Origin: Saccharopolyspora hirsuta
GTDB lineage: Bacteria; Actinomycetota; Actinomycetes; Mycobacteriales; Pseudonocardiaceae
DNA: 64,000 nt
Assembly (NCBI RefSeq): GCF_008630535.1
Contig: NZ_VWPH01000005.1
Coordinates: 310,001-374,000, forward strand
Reading direction: 5' to 3'
Shown here piece after piece: positions 43,493 through 52,190 of the stretch (the first letter of the stretch is position 1; every line of letters begins with the position of its first letter). The translations under genes and the position numbers were made by a program. A model generated the notes under the pieces. That model had not been told where the DNA came from. It did not search any database and saw only the letters and a list, made by a program, of their open reading frames with translations.

Positions 43493-45560
43493 GTTGCGAA
43501 CCGTTGCCACGCACTGCCCCTACTGCGCCCTGCAGTGCGGCACCCGGCTGACCCGCGAGCGGCGCGGGGTGTCGGTGCGGCCGACGGACTTCCCGGTCAA
43601 CCGGGGCGGGTTGTGCCAGAAGGGCTGGACCGCACCGGCCCTGCTGGACGTGGCGGACCGGCTGCGGAACCCGCTGGTGCGCCGGGACGGAGAGCTCACC
43701 CCGGTCGACTGGGACACCGCGCTCGGTGTCGTCGCCGAGGGCGTGCGGCGGCTCCGCGCCGAGCACGGGGCGGACTCCGTCGGGGTGTTCGGCGGTGGCG
43801 GGCTGACCAACGAGAAGGCCTACCTGCTGGGCAAGTTCGCGCGGCTCGCGCTGGGCACCAGCCAGATCGACTACAACGGCCGGTTCTGCATGTCCTCGGC
43901 CGCGGCGGCGGGCAACGCCGCGTTCGGGGTGGACCGCGGGCTGCCGTTCCCGGTCACCGACCTCGGCGGCGCCGACGTGGTCCTGCTGGCCGGGGCCAAC
44001 CCCGCCGAGACCATGCCGCCGCTGATGCAGCACCTGCGGTCCGCGCAGCTGGTGGTGATCGACCCCCGCCGCACCGCCACCGCCGAGCGGGCCGCGCTGC
44101 ACCTGCAGCCCGCCCCGGGCACCGACCTGGCGCTGGTGCTGGGCCTGCTGCACATCGCGGTGGTGGACGGCTGGGTGGACCAGGACTACGTGCGCACCCG
44201 CACCACCGGGTTCGAAGCGGCCTGGCAGCGGGCGATGAGCTGGTGGCCGGAGCGCGTCGAACGCACCACCGGCGTTCCGGTGACCGCGCAGCGGCAGGCG
44301 GTGCGGATGCTCGCCGAGGCCGGGAGCGCGTACGTGCTCACCGGTCGCGGCGCGGAGCAGCACAGCAAGGGCGTCGACACCGTCGCGGGGTTCATCAACC
44401 TGGCCCTCGCGCTCGGCCTGCCGGGGCGTCCCGGTCGCGGTTACGGCTGCCTGACCGGGCAGGGCAACGGGCAGGGCGGTCGCGAGCACGGCCAGAAGGC
44501 CGACCAGCTGCCCGGCTACCGGATGATCGACGACCCGGCCGCGCGGGAGCACGTGGCCGGGGTCTGGGGCGTTGCTCCCGAGGTCCTGCCGGGTCCGGGG
44601 CGCAGCGCCTACGAGCTGCTGGACGCCCTGGGCACCGCGGACGGGCCCCGTGCGCTGCTGGTCTTCGGCTCCAACCCGGTGGTCTCGGCACCCAACGCCG
44701 CGCACGTGGCGCAGCGGCTGTCCGCATTGGACCTGCTGGTGGTGGCCGACTTCGTGCCGTCGGAGACCGCGCAGCTGGCCGACGTGGTGCTGCCGGTCAC
44801 GCAGTGGGCCGAGGAGGAGGGCACCATGACCAACCTCGAAGGCCGCGTCCTGCGGCGCCACCGGCTCCAGGTGCCGCCCGGTCACGCGCGCAGCGATCTG
44901 GAGGTCCTGCACGGGCTGGCGGTGCGGCTGGGCGAACCGGGCCACCGCTACCCCACCCGACCGCGGGAGGTCTTCGAGGAGCTGCGCCGCGCCTCGGCCG
45001 GTGGCAAAGCCGACTACGCCGGGATCAGCTACGAACGGCTCGACGCCGGGGAGGCCCTGCACTGGCCGTGCCCGGACGACGGGCACCCCGGCACGCCCCG
45101 GCTGTTCCTGGACTCCTTCGCGCACCCCGACGGGCTCGCCCGCTTCGCCGCCGTCGAGCACCGCGATCCCGCCGAAGGTCCACAGAGGACGTTCCCGCTG
45201 ACCGCCACCACCGGCCGGGTGCTCGCGCAGTACCAGTCCGGGGCGCAGACCCGGCGGGTGGACGAGCTCAACGAGGCGGCGCCGGAGGCGTTCGTGGAAA
45301 TCCACCCGGACACCGCCGACCGCGCCGGTCTCGCCGACGGCGCGCTGGCGCGGGTGACCTCCCCGCGCGGCAGCGCGCTCGCGCGGGTGAGGGTGGTGGC
45401 CACCATGCGCACCGACACGGTGTTCCTGCCGTTCCACTTCCCCGGTGCGGGACGGGCGAACCTGCTCACCGGCGACGCGCTCGACCCGCGCAGCCGGATG
45501 CCGGAGTTCAAGGTCAGCGCGGTCCGCCTCGAACCGGCCCGGGAGGTGGCGGCGCGGTGA
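43485..45560 (+). CDS. nasA: Assimilatory nitrate reductase catalytic subunit
   Basis: 691-residue molybdopterin oxidoreductase. Four cysteines for the N-terminal 4Fe-4S cluster are at 11, 14, 18 and 44 (CPYCALQC...GGLCQKG). A cysteine Mo ligand is in GRFCMSSAAAA near 130, and Mo-bis-MGD segments such as LTGQGNGQGGREHGQKADQLPG near 325 are typical of NasA/NarB. The C-terminal molydopterin dinucleotide-binding domain closes the protein. It reduces nitrate to nitrite in the cytosol. GTG 43485. Shorter than NapA and has no Tat signal, which favours assimilation. Electrons likely come from the downstream flavoprotein. Confidence 0.93.
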   Translation: MPELRTVATHCPYCALQCGTRLTRERRGVSVRPTDFPVNRGGLCQKGWTAPALLDVADRLRNPLVRRDGELTPVDWDTALGVVAEGVRRLRAEHGADSVGVFGGGGLTNEKAYLLGKFARLALGTSQIDYNGRFCMSSAAAAGNAAFGVDRGLPFPVTDLGGADVVLLAGANPAETMPPLMQHLRSAQLVVIDPRRTATAERAALHLQPAPGTDLALVLGLLHIAVVDGWVDQDYVRTRTTGFEAAWQRAMSWWPERVERTTGVPVTAQRQAVRMLAEAGSAYVLTGRGAEQHSKGVDTVAGFINLALALGLPGRPGRGYGCLTGQGNGQGGREHGQKADQLPGYRMIDDPAAREHVAGVWGVAPEVLPGPGRSAYELLDALGTADGPRALLVFGSNPVVSAPNAAHVAQRLSALDLLVVADFVPSETAQLADVVLPVTQWAEEEGTMTNLEGRVLRRHRLQVPPGHARSDLEVLHGLAVRLGEPGHRYPTRPREVFEELRRASAGGKADYAGISYERLDAGEALHWPCPDDGHPGTPRLFLDSFAHPDGLARFAAVEHRDPAEGPQRTFPLTATTGRVLAQYQSGAQTRRVDELNEAAPEAFVEIHPDTADRAGLADGALARVTSPRGSALARVRVVATMRTDTVFLPFHFPGAGRANLLTGDALDPRSRMPEFKVSAVRLEPAREVAAR

Positions 45561-46942
45561 AGCGGATCGTCATCGTCGGCAACGGCCCGGCCGCGCACCG
45601 GTTGGTGGAGCGGCTGCGGGCGCACGGCCACACCGGACCGATCACGGTGCTCGGCGCCGAGCAGCACCCCGCGTACAACCGGGTGCTGCTGGGCTCGGTG
45701 CTGGAGCGCTCGCTGTCCGCCGAGTCCGTGCGACTGCCCGAGGTGGACGCCGAGGTCCGGCTGCGGGTCACCGCGACGAGCATCGACCGCGACCGGCGGA
45801 TCGTGCGCACCGACACCGGCGAGCAGCACCCCTACGACGTCCTGGTCCTGGCCACCGGGTCCCGCGCGCGGCTTCCCGAGATCACCGGGCTGCGGGGTGA
45901 CCGCCTCCAGCCGCTGCGCACCCTGGCCGACTGCGAGCGGATCGAGGGCGTCTCCGGGCCGCTGGCCGTGCTGGGCGGCGGGGTGCTCGGCGTCGAGGCG
46001 GCGCGGGCGCTGCTGGCGCGCGGGCACGAGGTGGCGCTGGTGCACCCGCAACCGCACCTGATGGAACGCCAGCTGGACCCGGCGGGCTCCCGGCTGCTGG
46101 CCGACCGGCTCGGCAAGCTCGGCGTCGAACTCCGCTTGGGGCGCAACGCCGTCGCCTACCGGCCGGGCCGGTTGATCCTGGACAGCAGCGAGGTGGTCCC
46201 GGCCCGGCTGGTGATCGCCTGCACCGGGGTGGTGCCGGAAACCGCGCTGGCGGTGCGGGCCGGGCTGGCAGTGCGGCGCGGGGTCGTGGTGGACGACCGG
46301 TTGCGCACCAACGACCCGCACGTCCACGCCATCGGCGACTGCGCCGAGCACGACGGCAGCACCCCCGGCCTGATCGCCTCGGCGTGGGAGCAGGCCGAGG
46401 TCCTCGCCGCCCTGCTCAGCGGCGGCGACTCCCGGTACTCCGGCACCCGCGCGGTCACCCGGCTCAAGGCGCGCGGCATCGACCTGGTCTCGATCGGCTC
46501 GGTCGGCGCGCTGGACAGCGGTGGGGCCGAGATCGTCACGCTGTCCGATCCCGCCCGGGGCCGCTACGCCAAGTTGGCGCTGCACGACGAGCGGATCACC
46601 GGCGCGGTGCTGTTCGGCTTCCCCGAGGCGATCGCCTCAGTCACCCAGCTGCACGACCGCGACCTGGCGGTGCCCGCCGACCGCCTCGCGCTGCTGCTGG
46701 GCACCCCGGCCGCGGTGCCCGGCGCGCCCGTGGAGCTGCCCGACGAAGCGGTGCTCTGCCGCTGCAACAACGTCACCAAGAAGTCCCTGACCACCGCCTG
46801 GCAGGGCGGTGCCCGCTCGGTGCCGGAGCTGGCCCGTGCCACGCGGGCGACCACCGGCTGCGGCGGCTGCGTCGACGACGTCGCACGCCTCTGCACATCC
46901 CTAGCCAAACGCACTGAACGCCAGGAGAAGGGCGTCGCTTGA
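45557..46942 (+). CDS. NAD(P)H:nitrate reductase electron-transfer flavoprotein (NasB-like)
   Basis: 461 residues. Two Rossmann folds: RIVIVGNGPAAHRLVE from residue 3 for FAD and LAVLGGGVLGVEAARALL near 135 for NADH. HAIGDCAEHDG near 257 contacts FAD. A C-terminal BFD-like [2Fe-2S] domain has LCRCNNVTKKSLTTAW near 395 and TTGCGGCVDDVARLC. This is the NirB N-terminal half without the sulphite-reductase-like part, used to pass electrons to NasA. The GTG at 45557 overlaps the nasA stop (GTGA). The frame opens 2 kb earlier only as shadow of nasA. Confidence 0.9.
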   Translation: MKRIVIVGNGPAAHRLVERLRAHGHTGPITVLGAEQHPAYNRVLLGSVLERSLSAESVRLPEVDAEVRLRVTATSIDRDRRIVRTDTGEQHPYDVLVLATGSRARLPEITGLRGDRLQPLRTLADCERIEGVSGPLAVLGGGVLGVEAARALLARGHEVALVHPQPHLMERQLDPAGSRLLADRLGKLGVELRLGRNAVAYRPGRLILDSSEVVPARLVIACTGVVPETALAVRAGLAVRRGVVVDDRLRTNDPHVHAIGDCAEHDGSTPGLIASAWEQAEVLAALLSGGDSRYSGTRAVTRLKARGIDLVSIGSVGALDSGGAEIVTLSDPARGRYAKLALHDERITGAVLFGFPEAIASVTQLHDRDLAVPADRLALLLGTPAAVPGAPVELPDEAVLCRCNNVTKKSLTTAWQGGARSVPELARATRATTGCGGCVDDVARLCTSLAKRTERQEKGVA

Positions 46943-47086
46943 CACGCCTCGTGCCAACCGGAGTCCTGCTCAACCGCACCTCAGGGGACCGTGATGCAAC
47001 CCAGCCACAAGAAACCGCACAACGCGAGACCACTCCCGAACGCAACCACCGCTGAAAATCGCGGAGAGGCGGGAAAGGGGCGCGGC

Positions 47087-49600
47087 ATGACCCGCACGCT
47101 CATCGTCGTCGGCCACGGGATGGTCGGTCACCGCCTGGTCGAGACGCTCCGCGACCGCGACACCGCCGGTGCCTGGCGGATCGTCGTGCTCGGCGAGGAG
47201 CCCCGGCCCGCCTACGACCGGGTGGCGCTGTCGTCCTACCTGGACGGCAAGAGCGCCGAGGACCTGAGCCTGACCAGCCACGAGCTGCTGGACGACCCGC
47301 TGGTCGAGCTGCGGCTGGGCACCGCGGTGACCGGCGTCGACCGGACCGCCCGCACGGTGTCCACATCGGACGGTGACGTGCTGGGCTACGACGCGCTGGT
47401 GCTGGCCACCGGATCGCGGCCGTTCGTGCCGCCGGTGCCCGGACACGACCTGGACGGCTGCTTCGTCTACCGCACCATCGAGGACCTCGACGCCATCCGC
47501 GCCGCAGCCGCCGAGGGCGCTCCCGGCGTGGTCATCGGCGGTGGCCTGCTCGGCCTGGAGGCGGCGAACGCCTTGCGGCTGCTGGGGATGCGCGCGCACG
47601 TCGTGGAGATGGCGCCGCGGTTGATGCCGCTGCAGGTGGACGAGGGCGGCGGGCAGGTCCTCGGTCGGCTGGTCGGCGACCTCGGGCTGACCGTGCACTG
47701 CGGTGCGGCCACCAAGGCCATCGAGGGCGACGGCCGGGTCCGCGGGGTCGCGCTCGCCGACGGCACCGTGATCGACACCGAGCTGGTGGTGTTCTCCGCC
47801 GGGGTCCGGCCGCGCGACGAGCTGGCCGAGGTCGCCGGGCTGGAACGCGCCGAGCGCGGCGGGATCCTGGTCGACGAGTTCTGCCGCACCAGCGACGAGA
47901 ACATCTGGGCCATCGGCGAGTGCGCCGCGGTGCAGGGCCGCTGCTACGGGCTGGTCGCGCCCGGCTACAGCATGGCCGAAGGCGTCGCCGAGCAGCTGCT
48001 GGAGCAGGGCGGCGGCGCCTTCCCCGGCGCGGACCTGTCCACCAAGCTCAAGCTGCTCGGCGTCGACGTCGCGAGCTTCGGCGATGCGCACGGCCAGACC
48101 GAGGGCGCGCTGGAGGTCGTCTACGCCAACAACGCGGCGGGCACCTACGCCAAGCTGGTGCTCAGCGACGACGCGCGGGTGCTGCTCGGCGGCGTGCTGG
48201 TCGGCGACGCCAGCGCGTACTCGGTGCTGCGTCCGCTGGTGGACCGCGAGCTGCCCGCGCCACCCGAGCAGCTGCTGCTGCCCGCCGGGTCCGGTGTGGA
48301 CGCCGGTGCTCTGCCCGCAGACGCCACGGTGTGCTCCTGCAACAACGTGAGCAAGCAGGACATCACCACCGCCATCGGCGAGCAGGGGCTCACCGACGTG
48401 CCCGGCATCAAGGCCTGCACGAAGGCCGGGACCAGCTGCGGTTCGTGCGTGCCGATGCTGAAGAACCTGCTCGGCGAGTGCGGGGTCGCGACCTCCAAGG
48501 CGCTGTGCGAGCACTTCCCGCAGTCGCGCAGCGAGCTGTTCGAGATCGTCCGGGCCACCGGGATCGGTTCGTTCTCCGAGCTGATCGGCAGGCACGGCAG
48601 CGGGCGCGGGTGCGACATCTGCAAGCCCGCCGTCGCCTCCATCCTGGCCAGCCTCGGCCACGGGCACATCCTCGACGGCGAGCAGGCCGGGCTGCAGGAC
48701 ACCAACGACCGGTTCCTGGCCAACATGCAGCGCAACGGCACCTACTCGGTGGTGCCCCGGGTGCCCGGCGGGGAGATCACCCCGGACAAGCTGATCGTGC
48801 TGGGCGAGGTGGCCAAGGAGTTCGGGCTCTACACCAAGATCACCGGCGGGCAGCGCATCGACCTGTTCGGCGCGCGGGTGGAGCAGCTGCCGCTGATCTG
48901 GCGGCGGCTGGTCGACGCCGGGTTCGAGTCCGGGCACGCCTACGGCAAGGCGCTGCGCACGGTGAAGTCCTGCGTCGGCAACGACTGGTGCCGCTACGGC
49001 GTGCAGGACTCGGTGAGCATGGCCATCCGGCTGGAGCTGCGCTACCGGGGGCTGCGGGCGCCGCACAAGATCAAGGCCGGGGTGTCCGGGTGCGCCCGCG
49101 AGTGCGCCGAGGCGCGCGGCAAGGACTTCGGCGTGATCGCCACCGACAAGGGCTGGAACCTCTACGTCGGCGGCAACGGCGGGTTCACCCCGCGGCACGC
49201 CGAGCTGCTGGCCGCCGACCTCGACGACGAGCGGCTGATCCGGCTGATCGACCGGTTCCTGATGTTCTACGTGCGCACCGCCGACCGGCTGCAGCGCACC
49301 TCGGCCTGGCTGGAGTCGCTGGACGGCGGGCTGGAGCACCTGCGCGAGGTCGTCGTCGAGGACTCGCTGGGCATCGCCGAGGAGCTGGAGGCGGCGATGC
49401 AGCGCCACGTGGACAACTACTCCGACGAGTGGGCCGGGGTGCTGGCCGATCCGGCCAAGCTGGCCCGCTTCGTCTCCTTCGTCAACGCCCCGGAGGCGCC
49501 GGACCCGACCATCCGCTTCGTGCACGAGCGCGGTCAGATCCGACCCGGCCCGGTGGCGCTGCCGATGCCCGCCGTCGCAACCCAGGAGGTGTCCAGGTGA
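47087..49600 (+). CDS. nirB: Nitrite reductase (NADH) large subunit
   Basis: 837 residues. FAD/NAD domains (LIVVGHGMVGHRLVE, VVIGGGLLGLEAANAL near 146), BFD-like [2Fe-2S] region (VCSCNNVSKQDITTA near 420, TSCGSCVPMLKN), then the sulphite/nitrite reductase half. Siroheme and 4Fe-4S ligands lie in VKSCVGNDWCRYG near 628 and GVSGCARECAEARGKD near 668. Reduces nitrite to ammonium with NADH. ATG 47087 follows GGGAAAGGGG; an upstream open extension (46991) is dissimilar to the family. A 144-base gap to the previous gene may hold its own promoter. Confidence 0.95.
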   Translation: MTRTLIVVGHGMVGHRLVETLRDRDTAGAWRIVVLGEEPRPAYDRVALSSYLDGKSAEDLSLTSHELLDDPLVELRLGTAVTGVDRTARTVSTSDGDVLGYDALVLATGSRPFVPPVPGHDLDGCFVYRTIEDLDAIRAAAAEGAPGVVIGGGLLGLEAANALRLLGMRAHVVEMAPRLMPLQVDEGGGQVLGRLVGDLGLTVHCGAATKAIEGDGRVRGVALADGTVIDTELVVFSAGVRPRDELAEVAGLERAERGGILVDEFCRTSDENIWAIGECAAVQGRCYGLVAPGYSMAEGVAEQLLEQGGGAFPGADLSTKLKLLGVDVASFGDAHGQTEGALEVVYANNAAGTYAKLVLSDDARVLLGGVLVGDASAYSVLRPLVDRELPAPPEQLLLPAGSGVDAGALPADATVCSCNNVSKQDITTAIGEQGLTDVPGIKACTKAGTSCGSCVPMLKNLLGECGVATSKALCEHFPQSRSELFEIVRATGIGSFSELIGRHGSGRGCDICKPAVASILASLGHGHILDGEQAGLQDTNDRFLANMQRNGTYSVVPRVPGGEITPDKLIVLGEVAKEFGLYTKITGGQRIDLFGARVEQLPLIWRRLVDAGFESGHAYGKALRTVKSCVGNDWCRYGVQDSVSMAIRLELRYRGLRAPHKIKAGVSGCARECAEARGKDFGVIATDKGWNLYVGGNGGFTPRHAELLAADLDDERLIRLIDRFLMFYVRTADRLQRTSAWLESLDGGLEHLREVVVEDSLGIAEELEAAMQRHVDNYSDEWAGVLADPAKLARFVSFVNAPEAPDPTIRFVHERGQIRPGPVALPMPAVATQEVSR

Positions 49601-49923
49601 CCTGGCAACGGATCTGCGAACTCGACCTGCTGCCGCCCGAGTGCGGGGTGCCCGCGCTGGTGCACGACCGGCCGGTGGCGGTGTTCCGCACCGGCGACGA
49701 CGAGTTGTTCGCGGTCGGCAACGTCGACCCGTTCTGCGGGGCCGGGGTGATCAGCCGCGGCATCGTCGGCGACCGCGGCGGCGAGCCCACGGTCGCCTCC
49801 CCGATGCTCAAGCAGGTCTTCTCGCTGCGCACCGGGCAGTGCCTGGACGACCCGGCGGCGCGGCTGCCGGTCTACCGGGTCCGCCGCGGCGCGGGCGACG
49901 TGGTGGAGGTCGCGCTTCCTTGA
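49597..49923 (+). CDS. nirD: Nitrite reductase (NADH) small subunit
   Basis: 108-residue Rieske-like domain protein. The fold (VPALVHDRPVAVFRT...ELFAVGNVDPFCGAGVISRGIVG) matches NirD, which lacks Rieske cluster ligands: only one cysteine-region remains (DPFCGAG) and no C-x-H box, as in other NirD. It pairs with NirB. GTG 49597 overlaps the nirB stop (GTGA), so translation is coupled. Confidence 0.92.
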   Translation: MTWQRICELDLLPPECGVPALVHDRPVAVFRTGDDELFAVGNVDPFCGAGVISRGIVGDRGGEPTVASPMLKQVFSLRTGQCLDDPAARLPVYRVRRGAGDVVEVALP

Positions 49924-51056
49924 CCGACGAACTCGCTGGGTACACCGTCGCGGTGACCGCGGCGCGGCGGGCCGACGAGCTCGGATCGCTGCTGGCCAGC
50001 CGAGGCGCGCGGGTCCTGCACGGCCCGGCGCTGCGGATCCTCCCGCTGGCCGACGACGCGGAGCTGCGGCGGGTCAGCCGCAGCTGCCTGGAAGCGCCGC
50101 CCGACGTGGTGGTGGCCACCACCGGCATCGGCTTCCGCGGCTGGGTGGAGGCGGCCGACGGGTGGGGCATCGGCGCGGAGCTGCTCGACGCGCTGCGCCC
50201 GGCGCAGCTGCTGGCGCGCGGCCCGAAGGCGCGCGGCGCGGTGCACGCCGCCGGGCTGCCCGACCCGTGGTCGCCGCCCTCGGAGTCCTCGGCGGAACTG
50301 CTGGCGCACCTGCTCGACCAGGACCTGGCCGGGGTGCGGATCGCGGTGCAGCTGCACGGGCAGCCGCTGCCGGACTTCGTGGACGCGCTGCGCTGCGCCG
50401 GGGCGGAGGTGGTCGAGGTCCCGGTCTACCGCTGGACCGCGCCCGCCGACATCGGCGCCCTGGAGAACCTGCTGCGGTCGGTGTGCGCGCTGGAGGTCGA
50501 CGCGGTGACCTTCACCAGCGCGCCCGCCGCCGCCAGCCTGCTGGCGCTGGCCGCCGAGCGGCGGTGCCGGGACGACCTGCTCGCAGCGCTGCGCGGCCCG
50601 GTGCTGGTCGCCTGCGTCGGTCCGGTGGCGCACGCGCCGCTGGCCGACCACGGCGTGCCCGCGGTGATCCCCCGGCGGTTCCGCCTGGGCGCGCTGGTGG
50701 GGTCGCTGTGCGATGCGCTGCCCGGCCGGACTCCGACGTTGCCGGTGGGCGGTCGGCAGCTGCAGGTGCGCGGGCACGCCGCCGTGGTGGACGGGGAGGT
50801 CCGGCCGCTCTCCCCGCAGGGCCGGACGCTGCTGGGGGTGCTGGCCGAGCGGCCGGGGCGGGTGGTGTCGCGGCGGGAGCTCGCCGAGGCGCTGCGCCGC
50901 GCCGGGGGCTCGGCCGACGAGCACGCCGTGGAGCAGGCGGTGGCCCGGCTGCGGGCGGCGCTGGGCTCGCCCGACCTGGTGCAGACCGTGATCAAGCGCG
51001 GCTACCGGTTGCCGCTGGAACCGATGGGGGACGCTCCGCGATGCGCACGACCGTGA
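49920..51056 (+). CDS. nnaR: NnaR-type regulator: HemD-like + OmpR-type DNA-binding domain
   Basis: 378 residues from a TTG at 49920 that overlaps the nirD stop (TTGA). Residues 1-265 resemble uroporphyrinogen-III synthase (HemD: GYTVAVTAARRADELGSLL, VDAVTFTSAPAAASLL, VACVGPVAHAPLADHG). Residues about 275-375 are a winged helix (LSPQGRTLLGVLAERPGRVVSRRELAEAL, VEQAVARLRAALG, IKRGYRLPLE). This architecture is known in Streptomyces NnaR and mycobacterial homologues as regulator of nitrate/nitrite genes, acting with GlnR. A HemD enzymatic role cannot be excluded. Confidence 0.88.
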   Translation: MTDELAGYTVAVTAARRADELGSLLASRGARVLHGPALRILPLADDAELRRVSRSCLEAPPDVVVATTGIGFRGWVEAADGWGIGAELLDALRPAQLLARGPKARGAVHAAGLPDPWSPPSESSAELLAHLLDQDLAGVRIAVQLHGQPLPDFVDALRCAGAEVVEVPVYRWTAPADIGALENLLRSVCALEVDAVTFTSAPAAASLLALAAERRCRDDLLAALRGPVLVACVGPVAHAPLADHGVPAVIPRRFRLGALVGSLCDALPGRTPTLPVGGRQLQVRGHAAVVDGEVRPLSPQGRTLLGVLAERPGRVVSRRELAEALRRAGGSADEHAVEQAVARLRAALGSPDLVQTVIKRGYRLPLEPMGDAPRCARP

Positions 51057-51721
51057 ACCCGCCGCTGCTGCTGGTCGCCCACGGCACCCGGGACCCGGCC
51101 GGACCCCGGGTGGTCGAACGCCTGGCCGCCGCCGCGGCCGAGCACCTCCAGGTCCCGGTGCACGTGGGCTACGTCGACGTCATCGGGCCGACCGCGGCCG
51201 AGGCGCTGGAGGGCATCGACGGGCCCGTGGTCGCGCTGCCCGCGTTCCTGGCCGCCGGGTACCACGTGCGCACCGACCTGCCCGAGCAGATCGCCGCCAG
51301 CGGGCGGGCGGACGTGGCGATCGGCGCGGCGCTGGGGCCCGCCCCGGAGATCGCCGAGGTGATGCGGGAGCGGTTGCTCGCAGCCGGGTGGCGGCCCGGC
51401 GCGCGGATCGCCTTCGCCGCCGCCGGGTCCTCCGACGAGCGCGCGCTGGCCGACGTGCGCACGGCGGCGCAGCTGCTGGGCCGCCGCTGCGGGCAGTGGC
51501 TGACCCCGAGCTACGTCACCACCGCCGCCCCGGCCACCGCCGAGGTCTGCGGGCCCGGCGACTTCATCGCCCCGTACCTGCTGGCCCCGGGGCTGTTCCA
51601 CCAGCGGCTCGCGGAGCTGCCGGTGGCCGGGGTCGCCGAGCCGATCGGCGCCCACCCCGCCGTGGTGGAGCTGATCGCGCGCCGCTACCGGCTGGCCCGG
51701 CGCGCGGTGCCCGCGGCCTGA
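51041..51721 (+). CDS. Sirohydrochlorin chelatase (CbiX/SirB-like)
   Basis: 226 residues with the chelatase fold: LLLVAHGTRDPAGPRVVERLA near 9 (family HGT/S-R) and a second metal-site region LPAFLAAGYHVRTDLPEQ near 66. A duplicated half follows (IAFAAAGSSDERA, VCGPGDFIAPYLLAPGLFHQRL). It inserts iron into sirohydrochlorin to give siroheme, the NirB cofactor, matching its place at the end of the nitrite operon. ATG 51041 overlaps nnaR by 16 bases. A similar gene adjoins nnaR in mycobacteria. Confidence 0.87.
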   Translation: MRTTVNPPLLLVAHGTRDPAGPRVVERLAAAAAEHLQVPVHVGYVDVIGPTAAEALEGIDGPVVALPAFLAAGYHVRTDLPEQIAASGRADVAIGAALGPAPEIAEVMRERLLAAGWRPGARIAFAAAGSSDERALADVRTAAQLLGRRCGQWLTPSYVTTAAPATAEVCGPGDFIAPYLLAPGLFHQRLAELPVAGVAEPIGAHPAVVELIARRYRLARRAVPAA

Positions 51722-51826
51722 AATCGGAGGTGGTCCCGCGGGCCGAACTGGGTACTCCCACGGGATCCAGGCGGCGATGTCGGACCGCCCGGACCGGTTG
51801 CAGCTGCCGACGAGGGGGTTGGCCAG

Positions 51827-52174
51827 ATGTCCACCACGACGAGTTCCAGCACGACGCACCGCACCCGTCGACAACCGGCGAGCAAGCAGCGCCGGCAGAC
51901 CGGCCCGGCGATCCCGGTGCCCTACGTGACGGCCGAGCTGCACACCACCAAGATCCAGCTGCCGAAGGTGCCGGGACTGCCCAGCGGCAAGGACTTGGCC
52001 TCCGCCGTCGAGACGGTGCGCGGCCAGCTGCCCTCCCGGGACCAGATGCTCTTCTACGGCGGGTTGACCGCCGCGGCGGCGTTCAGCGTCATCGAGTGGC
52101 CGGTCGCGGCCGCGATCGGCATCGGCAACGCGCTCGTGCAGCGCAGCGTGCACCGGGAGATCAGCGAGGCCTGA
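51827..52174 (+). CDS. Small conserved-type protein preceding P-type ATPase
   Basis: 115 residues, function unknown. The first 30 residues are Ser/Thr/Arg-rich and likely disordered. The rest has LPKVPGLPSGKDLASAVETVRGQLPSRDQ, then one hydrophobic helix (GGLTAAAAFSVIEWPVAAAIGIGNAL) near 78-103. Probably a single-pass or amphipathic membrane protein. GAGGGGG before ATG 51827. It is 16 bases upstream of the long P-type ATPase and could be an accessory subunit. Confidence 0.7.
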   Translation: MSTTTSSSTTHRTRRQPASKQRRQTGPAIPVPYVTAELHTTKIQLPKVPGLPSGKDLASAVETVRGQLPSRDQMLFYGGLTAAAAFSVIEWPVAAAIGIGNALVQRSVHREISEA

Positions 52175-52190
52175 CCGCGAAGGACCGCCG

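Noticed and set aside
46943..47086. Second GlnR-like site in the gap before nirB.
   Set aside because: A GAAAC is present at about 47017, but no partner half-site at the right 11-base spacing.
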